From Amaurobius ferox (Eukaryota; Arthropoda; Arachnida; Araneae; Amaurobiidae), in assembly GCA_951213105.1 (NCBI GenBank), contig OX578137.1:74685104-74749103 (forward strand): 64,000 nt of DNA. The letters are read 5' to 3'. The notes beneath the pieces are model-generated. The model was not told the DNA's origin, ran no database searches, and worked only from the letters and a program-made list of their open reading frames with translations. Below are positions 10,730 through 20,897 of the stretch, piece after piece (position 1 is the stretch's first letter; every line of letters starts with the position of its first letter). Made by a program: the position numbers and the translations under genes.

Positions 10730-12055
10730 GAAGGTCTTCTATTATCAATTAGAAAAAATATATGATTTTTAAGATTTTGATCCCTAAATTGTATTCTGCC
10801 TTTTCGATTGAAATTATTCTTCCTAGGGTTCTTGTAATTATCATAAGAATTTCTTGAATTCCTCGAAAAATTTCTTCCAGAATTAAAATTAGGTCTAATG
10901 GAAGTTCTAAAAGGTCTTCTAAAAGACTGGAATCTTCTCCGGGTTTTGTAACCAAAGTGAGAGTTTCCTCGAAAATTTCTCTTCCTCTATTCTTCGCTTC
11001 TAGGGGTAGCTAGAATTCCTCTTTTTTGATATGTAAAACTTCTATTTCCAGAACTGCAGTAAGGGGTTGAAGATTTGAATTTTTTCCTTGGAGTTATTGC
11101 ATCAAAATGTTCGTCTAGTTCTTCTTCTCTTCTGTAATTACTTGTAGATGGCTCCTCAAAACTTTCTTCTAAACTTCTTGAATTTTTATTTATTTCTCTT
11201 CTTAAACCATCAATTTTTCTAAGTCTTTCCCCTATTTCCTCAAGTCTTTTCTTCAAAGACTCTAATTCCCTCTTCTCTTCTTCTAATTTACTTTTCAGAG
11301 CCTTCACTTCTTCATCTTGATTCTTCGGTGCCACTACCATAGTGACATCTTCGGTAAGAACATCATCATTATCATTCTGAAACTCCCCTTCTAGAATAGC
11401 AAGTTCCTTGGCAGTTTCAAAAGTCTGTGGATTATGGCTGAGCACAGCTATCCGAATAGTTAAATGCAATCCACGAAGAAAATAATTTTTCAAAATAGCA
11501 ATCCTTAATGAATTTTCTCCACTGCCACAAAGCTCATCAGGAAATGCAAGGTAAGATTCCGACTCAATTCGAATCGCATATTGCCGAGAAGATTCACCAG
11601 ATTTCTCCTTAACATGAACTAAACTGGCAACACGATTTGCAATATCTTCTGTTTGGGGGAAATTTTCCTTCCGGACATTAACAATTTCGGAGAAACTAGT
11701 ACTGTTTTTAAGTTTCAGAATTCCTTAAATTCATTTTTCAGTTTGACCCTTAATCTTTAATTTTAACATAAAAATTCTGTCAGATATTGACCAATCTGCA
11801 TGGTTTGCAATTAACTTAAATTTTTCCAAAAAATCTTGTAAACTTTCATTGGGAGCACTAGAAAATCCAGGAATAGTAATCACGAATTGCAATGGTAAAA
11901 TATTTGTCTAACGACATTAGAATGCTCACAAGCAGATCTCCCTGGTTGTGCGGAGAGTCGAGGTGGGAACACCGAAAGTACTCGGGTAATATTAACAGTT
12001 TGTGAGATAGAATCGGTGCTACGACTGGCACGCGTAGATTTTTTTTTTCTGTCAT
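10730..12055 (-). pseudogene. gag-like protein of a retroelement, degenerate
   Basis: Reverse strand. Between about 11860 and 11500 several frames give retroviral-type gag phrases (a FKLIANHADWSISDRI block, FPQTEDIANRV, YAIRIESESYLAFPDE). The longest open piece, 11493-10987, reads FLRGLHLTIRIAVLSHNPQT, then a Lys/Glu-rich coiled coil at about residues 62-105 (KSKLEEEKRELESLKKRLEE). After a TAG at 10987, the same frame continues into an Arg/Asn-rich tail (RRRFQSFRRPFRTSIRPNF) typical of nucleic-acid binding, to about 10690. No protease, zinc knuckle or RT in frame follows. Probably gag of an LTR element, next to but separate from the LINE. Confidence 0.6.
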
Positions 12056-13654
12056 TTCTACTTAATTTTGTGGCACAAGGTATAAAATTTGTATTTACCG
12101 TGGATATTTGGCCCTAAAACTCAGTAATGTATAATAAAAATACCTTCTTTCAATAAATGTGATGAAATTATCGTTATATCCGAACAATGTAAATATTAAT
12201 AAATTTGCACTATATATAAATAAATACACAATAAGCACTGTCAATAAAATAGTTGGAATAATTAATATACAAGTTTTTCTTTTTTAAAAATTAGAACTCA
12301 CCAGCAAAGACTTATATTGGGAATGAATCAGCAGAATTATTGTAAGTATAATTTTTTTTTAAATATTCCTGACCACATAAAGACATATAGATTACAGCTC
12401 AAAAATATTCAAAATAAAACAATCCTAGGCACACAAAATTTTGTAAATAAATGCAGTTATGTTGTGTCACATATTTTATCATAGAAGTATCACATTTTAA
12501 AATTATTTTTTACCAGATATATTTCAAATATACGTGACATTAATATAAAACACAATTCACTCTAAAATAGCTATGTTCATAGTAAAAAGGGTTTGCTTTT
12601 CCACACCACAAAAATTTCAATTTTTGTATCACGAAGTCAAGAAAAAAAATTGTTCGTTCTCAGAAAATGCTTTTTCCTAAGGCTGGCACTACAGAGTACC
12701 TAACGGCACCAAATTGTGAAATAGGTTTTTTGGTTTCGATTTTAGAGTGCCGTATAAATGATAAAGTATGAAATTAATACCATACCAAATTCGGTATCGG
12801 TTTTGAATTCTCCGTAGAGATCGGACACCGTGGTTAACTCAGATTCTAATTCCCCGGCCGGTTTCAAAAACCGGTTGCCCAGCCGAACTGCGAAACTAAA
12901 AATAAGAGCATACATTATTATACAGCTAGTGGAAAGCAATACAAGTCAAGTTATTTAAGTATAAACATCTTTATTAAATCAAAGAAATTAAATATCTTTC
13001 GAAAATACAAATGTTCTATTTCCATTGACGAGATTAAGAAACGTATCTGTTCACAGAGAATAAATAGAAAGTTGTCCTTACAGATATACAAGAACATATC
13101 AGTAATGAGGCATATCGGATCAAGGAGAGGGGATACTTCAGGAATTCACTGTCTACAAATTTTAACCGGCACAAATAACACTTCCATCGACGATTTTTAG
13201 ATCACATGGCAGGATTATATAAACTCGTGCAGCACGCAATTACCCGAACCACAAATTCCCGGCAGTCCAAACTGCTGCTCATGCCCAAAGACGAGGCGGA
13301 AGGTCTGGGCTTTCGACGAACCACAGATTCCAAATTGAATAACATCGAGATTCAATGGTAATAGATTTTTACAGAGGTAAACTAATTCTTTAGCCCTCGT
13401 TTTGCTCCCCGAACCGTAGAGCTTCTTCCGTTCCGAAATTAATATTCTGACATTACCAATATCACTAAATCGGACTTCATGAATTCCATTTTGCCGAGCA
13501 TACACGCTTTCACACCTCGTAAATCTAGACCCGAAAGCCGCGAGAGTTCTTCGAATCGCTCAAACATCACTCACTTATTGAGCCCTAATTGGCCAACCAA
13601 CCTCTCTAAACATGACGTAGCGCAATTAACACCTGTAGTGTACGTCATCTCTAG
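12056..13654. other. unassigned; possible LTR of the gag element
   Basis: No gene is recognisable. If the gag pseudogene is an LTR element, its 5' LTR would lie here (reverse strand). A TGGTGCCGTTAG phrase at about 12715-12700 on the minus strand could be a primer-binding site, but no tRNA match can be tested by eye. A SINE-like 3' end (GGAAGGTCTGGGCTTTCGAC) occurs near 13300. Confidence 0.3.
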
Positions 13655-13735
13655 ACAGCACTGGCGTCAGCTAAGGCTCCCATATATACAGGCTGGCGCA
13701 AGAGCGGCCATTGAAGCTCCTGTGGGAGCGACGAC
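13655..13735 (+). repeat. inverted repeat arm, left
   Basis: Carries GCTAAGGCTCC, ACAGGCTGGCGCAA and CCATTGAAGCTCCTG; the reverse complement of the segment at 15560-15645 with a few differences. It could be the left terminus of a roughly 2-kb element or one of two oppositely oriented short repeats. Confidence 0.6.
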
Positions 13736-15559
13736 TCTGCTTGATGAAAACGAGGGTTACTTTTTCTTGACATTTATCGCTATAATGGCGCATTTCTCTG
13801 CGTCTGTTTTTCAAGCTACCGACTGTCAAACTCTAATTTTATCTAAGAGTCTCGAAATATTTTTTGCTTTTAAAACGCGCATTTTGAATGTAATATTTTA
13901 CATAAAATATTATATTTCTTATTTTGATTAGAATGAAAAGTGTTATTAATCAAATTTTGCATGCAATACGCTTTTATTTTGAGTATTTTGGTAACAATTT
14001 AACAAAAATGTGTTTAAAAATAGTAAAAGTTCTAAAAGTTTTTTTAAACAATATAGAAAGGTCTACGACTGTTAACATTTTTACACCTATTTTGATAATA
14101 CTCAATAACGTATTTTAAACAGACATGATTTATTTCACTTTATTTGTTTGGGGTGAAAGGGAGAGGGGTGTGTATATTTGTCTAAATTTAACAAAAATTG
14201 GAAACTTCCAACGCCATATTCCAACGGTGTTCTGCGCAATATTTTTACAATATGGTGGTGGAAGACTTTCGTTGATAAACCTTGCTTTATAATTAAAATT
14301 AAATTTCTGATTTTGAAAAACAATAGGGTGGGGGCGTTTTGATATGGACGCCAAAAGCCCTTCGATAATGAAGTTGAAACAAAATACAGTAGCTACTTCA
14401 GCATACTATATCATATTTTTATTCATTATCGGTGCACAATCAGTTACAAAAAGCTATTGTTCAATTCAACATTGTGGGTGAATTTGTAAGGTAAATTATT
14501 GATCTTCTAAATGGATTTAAAATTTAGCCTTCACATGTAGAAATATCTTAATATAGTTAGCTTATATCTATTTTAATAGAGAATTGACTTTCTAGTATTC
14601 AGTTATTTTGAGAAATTATTTCAAGCTATATCAGGTATGCGATTTTTAATGTTATATAAATGCCATAGTATTTTAAAGCTTAAGTTTAACTATATTTGGC
14701 AAGATAATATATCAATAATATAAATAATATGAAATAGGAAAATCAATGAGCCAAAATAATGCATGCAATTCATATTACTACAAGCAAAATAGTTATAGCA
14801 TCTGCAGAAATGTTAAAAATCTCTGGCAGCATAAGTCTATGCTAACTTAAAATGAGAAATAGGCAATCAAAAATATATTTGATTGTAACGTTCTAGTATG
14901 TACACTGAATGCTTAATTATAAAAAAAAATTATTAATTTTACAAATGCTTTGGAGACAATCAAAATAGCAAGTTTTTATTATTTTTTTAATGCAGCTTTC
15001 ACATATTTCTACAAACAATTGTTAAAATTTTATATCAATGCACATATTTTATAATTGAAATACAAAACAGTCTTTAAAGCACAATAATTATATAAAAACA
15101 CAAATTTCAAAGTCAAATCTTACTATCTTGGCGATAAGTCATCGATAAACCCACGCCAAAATGCGATATCAACCCTACAATTGCATTGCAAGAAAAAATC
15201 CTATTTAACTATTATAAAAAATTAATTTATTGAAAGTTCAGCTTTAAGAAACCAATTTTCAAATCTTCTTTTCAAGATCTTAACATACATTTACTTTTAA
15301 AAGGACAAAAGAAGCATACAATATGAAACTATTTACACTGCGCAATTCAGGTGAATGTCCAGGAATCTATCCATTTCTTCGGCAGTTTATAAAGCCATAT
15401 TTTCCTTTTCTAGGGATCTTGAGGAAATTTAAACATTTCCAACTTCTTCCTCCAATGATTAGTGCCATTTATTATACCACAATCACCCATTTTACAGATA
15501 AAATATGTATCAAACATGAGACAAGTAACGTACGCTCGCCATTGAAATAGCATAGGCAG
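13736..15559. other. unassigned AT-rich sequence between inverted repeat arms
   Basis: No transposase or other domain in any frame that I can recognise. If the arms are TIRs, this would be a non-autonomous interior. Confidence 0.35.
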
Positions 15560-15645
15560 ACGGTAACAGACAGTTACGGCAGGAGCTTCAATGGCGGTTG
15601 CGCCAGCCTGTCTATACAGGAGCCTTAGCGTCAGCCAGGATAACG
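15560..15645 (-). repeat. inverted repeat arm, right
   Basis: Reverse complement of 13655-13735 over about 60-75 bp (GCTAAGGCTCCTGTATAGAC, AGGCTGGCGCAA, CGCCATTGAAGCTCCTG on the minus strand). Confidence 0.6.
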
Positions 15646-15904
15646 GTCTCCGACAAAACCACAGATTTATGTGCATTCTAATGGGAAACAATAATTATTT
15701 CCGCAAAATAACTCGGAAATAGAAATGCTTGAGAAGATGTTCCAAAAGTCGATACGGCGCAGCAGTGCCATCTAAAAATAGTTTCTGGAAAGAAAAAATA
15801 ATTATTTTTTATTATTTCCAGAAAGTACTCCCGAGGTCATAATTTGACAAAATTAAAAAAAGTTTTTAAAAATTTTAATAAATCATTTTTTATTAATTTC
15901 TCAA

Positions 15905-16520
15905 AATTCCGAAGTTCCACCCGTACCAGTACCCCTTTAGGCCGCTAGGGGTGCTAGGGGTTCTACTCCTCATCTGGCGCAGAACTCCAGCCGTTGCCAT
16001 CCCCAAAAACTTTCTTCGAATCTTTGAAAAATTTCTAAGTTCCGCCCTTTAATTCCCCTTTCCGCCTTTAGGGGCGCTGAAGGTACTGTTCTTCCACTGC
16101 CTGTGAAGAGCAGGTGTTGCCACCACCAAAACAGTTTATTTCCCCCAGGTGTTGTTATGGCAACCCCCATGTTAAGCAAAAGTATCTCTAAGTTCCATCC
16201 TGAATAGTTCCCCTTTCCACCGCTAGGGGGCACTGGGTGTACTGCTCTTCCACTGCCGGTAAAGAGCAGGTGTTCCTACCCCCAAAAACATTTCTATACA
16301 CCCCCACTCAAGAACTCATTAAGCCCAAAAGACACGTACTAGACCACACTACCTTTGCCACCGCGAAAAAAGTTTCCAAACAATGAAAACCCCCTAATTT
16401 TTCCACTCCCTTTACCCCCTTGTCCAGGATTCCGAAATCCAAGATGGAGGCCATTTTGCTCTTCGGTCTTCACTGCTCTTCCACTGCCGGTGAACCGGCT
16501 ATTCTTGTCTACTAGGCTCC
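15905..16520. repeat. GC-rich imperfect tandem repeat
   Basis: Three diverged units of about 125-155 bp begin 'CTAAGTTCCRYCC' at about 15910, 16037 and 16190. They contain 'CCCCTTTCCRCCNYTAGGGG' and then 'CTGCTCTTCCACTGCCGGT(G/A)AAGAGCAGGTGTT'; the last phrase recurs once more at about 16478. The GCTCTTCCACTGCCGGTAAA / GAGC arm can form a short hairpin. Composition is distinctly richer in G+C than the flanks. No protein. Confidence 0.65.
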
Positions 16521-17514
16521 TCACTCTTTTATAGCTATAAATGGTTATATAGCATATGTAGATGATAATTATGAGTAATTTGAGGATTTTAACTAGTTTC
16601 TGGTTGGATTTGATGATTTTTTATAATTTTTTCATATCCATTTTATGAATTACAAAAAGTAAAGTATGTTTTCGTATAGAATTACGGGTGTTTCCATGTA
16701 AAATTACGGGTATTTGGAATGTGTTGTTATGGAGATGCCTGTTTTTTACCGATTCTAGATGTTAAGGGATACGTTTAGTGTATATAAGTTGCATATTGGG
16801 GGAAGTAATGGTGGTAATTGTAGGTTTCTCAGGGGTAGGGAGGGGGATAAGAGGGTGACCTTAAAAAGGTGTATGCTATTCAGGGGGGGTGTTAAACTCA
16901 ATGTTTTTCGTGTTTGCAAGGGAGGGCGCTGTATTGTATAAGGATTGCAGGTTCTAAGACATTCGTACCCACAAAGGGATTTTATTTAATTATTTCATTA
17001 AAATCTATTATTTTTATGATGCGACGTGGTTTTAATATAACTTAATGAGTTTTAAGCCTCCGTGAATCTATTTAAGCTATCGATTACGATTATTAAAAGG
17101 ATATAATCGATTACGTTTCTGATTGATCTGCCTATTTTTGTCGAATTTGTGTGTGTAATGTTGTTAACGTGTACTCGGTTTAAGGGATGACCTTGTAACA
17201 ACCTTGATATGACCTTGGCGGAGGGATATTTCAAGAACTGCTCATGACTTTCACTACAGTTTAACAGATTTCTATTTTGTTGAAAAACAATGACACAAAC
17301 TAGAGCTTTCTTCAACTAGATCTCACTAAAACAAATAGGCTTATTGCTGTTACCAATTAAAATATGCATAAAAAATTTAAGTGAATTGGTTCACTATTTC
17401 ATGAGATATCGTGTTTCTGGGCAAAAGTAAAATATCTAATATCTAGTGAGTAGCTCATAACTATTGAACAATAGCGTCCATTAATTATTGGTAAAATGGA
17501 CATAAGTTATTACT
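16521..17514. other. unassigned sequence
   Basis: Includes G-rich runs (16800-16900) and chance ORFs on both strands. Nothing recognisable. Confidence 0.35.
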
Positions 17515-18060
17515 TTCCTTATATACATAATGTATAAGGAAAGTATTGTGACGGGGTCGAAAATTCGAATTCGAGTTTTTGACGCGAGAGCACGTTTCAC
17601 GCATCCTTGATCACAAATCAAACATTTTTGAAGTGATGTCTATGTGTGTGTGTGTGAGAGAGTGTCAGTGAGACTGTGGAAACGATAACTGACGAACAAA
17701 TGAACCGATTCGAATGAAATTTGGAACAAAAGTCACAATCCGTGAATACTGGAAGCCTATTGTTTTTAAACGTAATCGAATGTTTAGAACCCCCCCTAAA
17801 TTGTCGAGTGAAATGTTGAAAAAATCATCAAAAAATCAAAACCTTTAAAGTTACGCAAATAGACATTTCTCATGTAATTTTTTCTTAGAAAACGATTGAT
17901 ATAAATTTTAGAATGCTAGCATGAACCGTTCTCGAGATATTGCATATTTTTTAAATAAATTTATCAAAAAATCCTATAAATTAAAAAAATATATTAACTG
18001 TTGAGAAACATGGTCACTTTTCATATATAATATCATGCGATAAATTGGGTGACATCATTC
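17515..18060 (+). repeat. palindrome-headed interspersed repeat, copy 2
   Basis: Begins with the foldback ACTTTCCTTATATACATAAT / GTATAAGGAAAGT, then GACGGGGTCGAAAATTCGAA, a (TG)n run, AACCGATTCGAATGAAATTT and the AATGCTAGCATGAACCGTT phrase. Same family and orientation as 5869-6420. No ORF. Confidence 0.75.
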
Positions 18061-18283
18061 TCGTGGATCTAGCTCGTTCCATTCATGAGAAAAGATACTT
18101 TGAGTAATACTTTTATATTTGAACGCCAATAGTTATTTATCTGCTATAAGAAGAACGTATTTCTCCGTCCATAACACTTGGCGAGATTTTGGCGCCAAAT
18201 GTCGCCAACTTGGCGACTTTTTAAATGTTGCCAAATTAACGGAAATCCTGCCAAATGGATAAAAATGACACTAAATCAGTGAA

Positions 18284-18609
18284 CATCAGGCGCGGTTAGT
18301 ACTTGGGTGGGTAACCACCTGGGAACACCGCCTGCTGTTGGCACATTTCGGGCGCGGTAGCCCGGTGGTTTGCGCACTGGATTTGCACGCTGCCACAACT
18401 GCCGCCGTGTTCATGCGGAGTACGATCACGTTAAACATGTGGGTCCGTAAGTCCTTCCGAGAGGTTGGTGGTAGGGGAAGGAGGGTACGGTCTCTGTGGA
18501 TGCCTCCCCCACTGGGTTCCGGTCTAAATTGGGTGGCACTTCCCGGCAGTTTAAACGGTTACCTTACACCTTTCTGGTAGGTCGGACGCTCTGGGTCTCA
18601 ATAACAACA
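18284..18609 (+). mobile_element. SINE with 5S rRNA-derived head and tRNA-like body
   Basis: The 326-bp insertion is flanked by perfect 14-bp direct repeats ACTAAATCAGTGAA (18270-18283 and 18610-18623). The first 55 or so bases (GGCGCGGTTAGTACTTGG, ACCACCTGGGAACACCG, TGTTGGC) match the 3' half of arthropod 5S rRNA. A tRNA-like segment follows, with an A-box-like TAGCCCGGTGGTTTGCGC at about 18357; the B box seen in related copies (GGTTCGATTCC) is deleted here. The body shares AGTACGATCACGTTAAACAT, TCCTTCCGAGAGGTTGGTGG and ACTGGGTTCCGGTCTAAATT with the arrays inside the Helitron. The 3' end is GTCGGACGCTCTGGGTCTC plus an AATAACAACA tail. The 5S part starts inside the 5S gene, so the copy is 5'-truncated or the family fused a partial 5S. 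Confidence 0.9.
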
Positions 18610-18623
18610 ACTAAATCAGTGAA

Positions 18624-19984
18624 AATGACGATTAATTGACGAAAATTCAATATCTTGGAAAGAATATAAGTATCTACTATAAGAATAATCTATTTTTTTT
18701 TTGTACTGTAAAAGTAGTAAATTCATTGCATTATATAAGGAAAGTCATGTGCTGCCCACATCAGATTTTTTTTTATATAATAATAGTGAAAATATTTAAT
18801 GTTTTAGGATTTTCCCCATTTTGGACCAATAACGGCTATATCGCAAGAACGGCGCATATTATCGTTCTAAAAGTTATGTCATTTGCTTTTAAGCAGAACT
18901 TTACATATTAATTGGCAATTTTCCCAAGAAATTTTAAAATATGATTACATTTTAATATTGTTTCTATATTCTAGGAAAATTAACTGTAGTGTGGCTCAAC
19001 TCGACTTTCTCAAAGCAGAATTCATTTTTAATAGTTTATTTATTTTTTATTTTATTTTGTTTTTATTTTACAAATTATTTTTTAAAACTCTGTATGAAGG
19101 ATCCAAATGATTACAATTATAGTGTGTTACCCTTCGCTTTAAAGAACTTAAAAAATCGATTAAAACAGTACTTCTGGACAATATACCCCGGGGGGAAGGG
19201 GTAACTTGCCAACCCTCGGTGACTAATGACATCATGATCAAAAAAATTATATTGCGGTTATTTTTCACTACAATGATTGAAACTATGAAGTCACGTGATC
19301 ATTGAGCCATAAATAAACTTATTTATGCATGATTGTATCAAATTTTGTTCTATGCTGCCATGTTAAAAAAATATAAAATTTCGAATAAATTTCGAACTCG
19401 AATTTAAAAATAATTCTATCTAGCTTTGTTTATAACAAAGCTGGATATAAGGTTTCATGAAAATCCATTAATATTCGTGGCCGCTATTGTGAACACAATA
19501 AATCGACCCCTGACAGACGGAGGGACATCATTCGAAAAATAGTCAAAATGTTTTCGGGAGGTCTTAAAACATATTGGCATCAAAATCTCGAATTTGAAAA
19601 TAAGAATATTTATGTAATACTACTACACGAACATGTTTGTGATATGCACCATATGAATACAAAATATTATAAAAAAAATATGTAAATACTCGTGTCATTT
19701 TAGCTTGAACCAAAGGTTGAAATATCGTACAAACGATATCCAGGAAATGCATGTTTCAATACAGAAATAATATAATTTCAACATGATATAAAATGTTTAT
19801 ACATGTACTCGTATACATAAAAAATATTATAATATGCAACAAAAAGACCAGATTATGCATTTTATATAAAGAATCAAAGTTTTTATCTAAAAGAAATAAA
19901 CACAAGTTTCGGTGAAAATCAAAAGAATATCCCTTGCTCTAAATTTCCCATGGTAGAAAAGGATCTTGCAGAGAAGAGTGTATT
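18624..19984. other. unassigned AT-rich sequence
   Basis: Only chance ORFs (for example 18636-18911). No domain recognised. Confidence 0.35.
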
Positions 19985-20175
19985 TTACAGGTTCTGATTT
20001 TTTGACCATTTTTTCAAAATTTCACTCGAAAAGTTAGGTGGGTTCTGAACATTCGATTGCGTATAAAAACAATAAACTTCCAGTGTTTACGGATTGTAAT
20101 TTTTGTACTATATTTCGTTCGAATCGGTCCATTCGTTCGTCAGTTATCGTCTCCATAGACTCACTGACACACACA
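19985..20175 (-). repeat. palindrome-headed repeat, copy 3 (partial, inverse)
   Basis: Reverse complement matches the middle of copy 2: ACGAATGGACCGATTCGAAC, AAATA..GTACAAAAATTACAATCCGT, ACTGGAAGTTTATTGTTTTT and CGCAATCGAATGTTCAGAAC. The palindromic head is missing. Confidence 0.7.
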
Positions 20176-20485
20176 CCCGGGAGGGTCAGAGATCAAAAGA
20201 CCAGAATGCCGCTGTTGGCAGTATTCCAGGGGGTGGACGTTATCGCAGTTCGTGACGTCACTGGTTTAGAAGGAGAAGTGCCAGTTTAGCCGAGTAGTAT
20301 TCAATTCTATGGGAAAACATAGACTGTGTCAGTCGTTGTTTTAATATAATTTGTAATTCTATCGTAAAAGTGAAGTTTAAGTGTAAATTTGTGTATTATA
20401 GATGTATATATATTAGTATTTTCACGTATATAAAGTATAATTTTGATTAATTGTTGTATATAAATTGTGTTTTGTGAGCGCAAAA

Positions 20486-20793
20486 ATGCCTGGTTGCTGC
20501 GCGATTGCTTTGTGTTCAAATTATTATAAGAAGTCAATGGGATCTATCAGTTTTCATAGATTTCCAAAAGATCCTACACTCTAAAATTATGGATCATGAA
20601 GTGCAAAAGAGGGGATAAAATTACCATTGCTAACGCAACTGTCTGTTCGAGTCACTTTTCTGATGAAGATTTTCGGGCTAAATTTTTGAATCTGAAGCCG
20701 GTTAAACGATTAAAACAAGGAGTCAATGGCACAAAAGTCTCACATATCATTAATACCGCAGCTAAAAATAATGTTTTTAATATAGTAGTATAA
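20486..20793 (+). pseudogene. THAP domain (C2CH zinc finger), frameshifted
   Basis: Starts at ATG 20486: MPGCCAIALC gives the first two zinc ligands (Cys), followed by ISFHRFPKDP, the conserved THAP 'H-x-FP' core. The frame then hits TAA at 20582. Resuming in the +1 frame at 20584, it reads KLWIMKCKR...VCSSHFSDEDF, which supplies the conserved Trp and the last Cys and His ligands. It ends at 20793. So the domain is whole apart from one frameshift. Unlike the P-element THAP gene at 31182, there is no intron before the CSSHF block. Just downstream the locus is interrupted by the 19.1-kb insertion at 20898. Part of this segment (from about 20750) is duplicated at 51655. Confidence 0.8.
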
Positions 20794-20897
20794 AAAATAC
20801 TTATGATTAACATGTTTCATTTTTATGTAAAATAGGTGGTCCTCTAAGTAATCCAAAAAGCAAAATTAATAAAATAAAATCGACGTCATATGCAGTA

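Noticed and set aside
13479..13931. 150-codon ORF as a host gene
   Set aside because: It overlaps an inverted repeat arm, has no recognisable domain, and composition changes within it.
16759..16941. Short Arg/Gly-rich ORF in the G-rich patch
   Set aside because: No domain, no repeat of the frame, explained by base composition.
18284..18345. A genuine 5S rRNA gene
   Set aside because: Only the 3' half matches and it is joined to a SINE body inside a target duplication.
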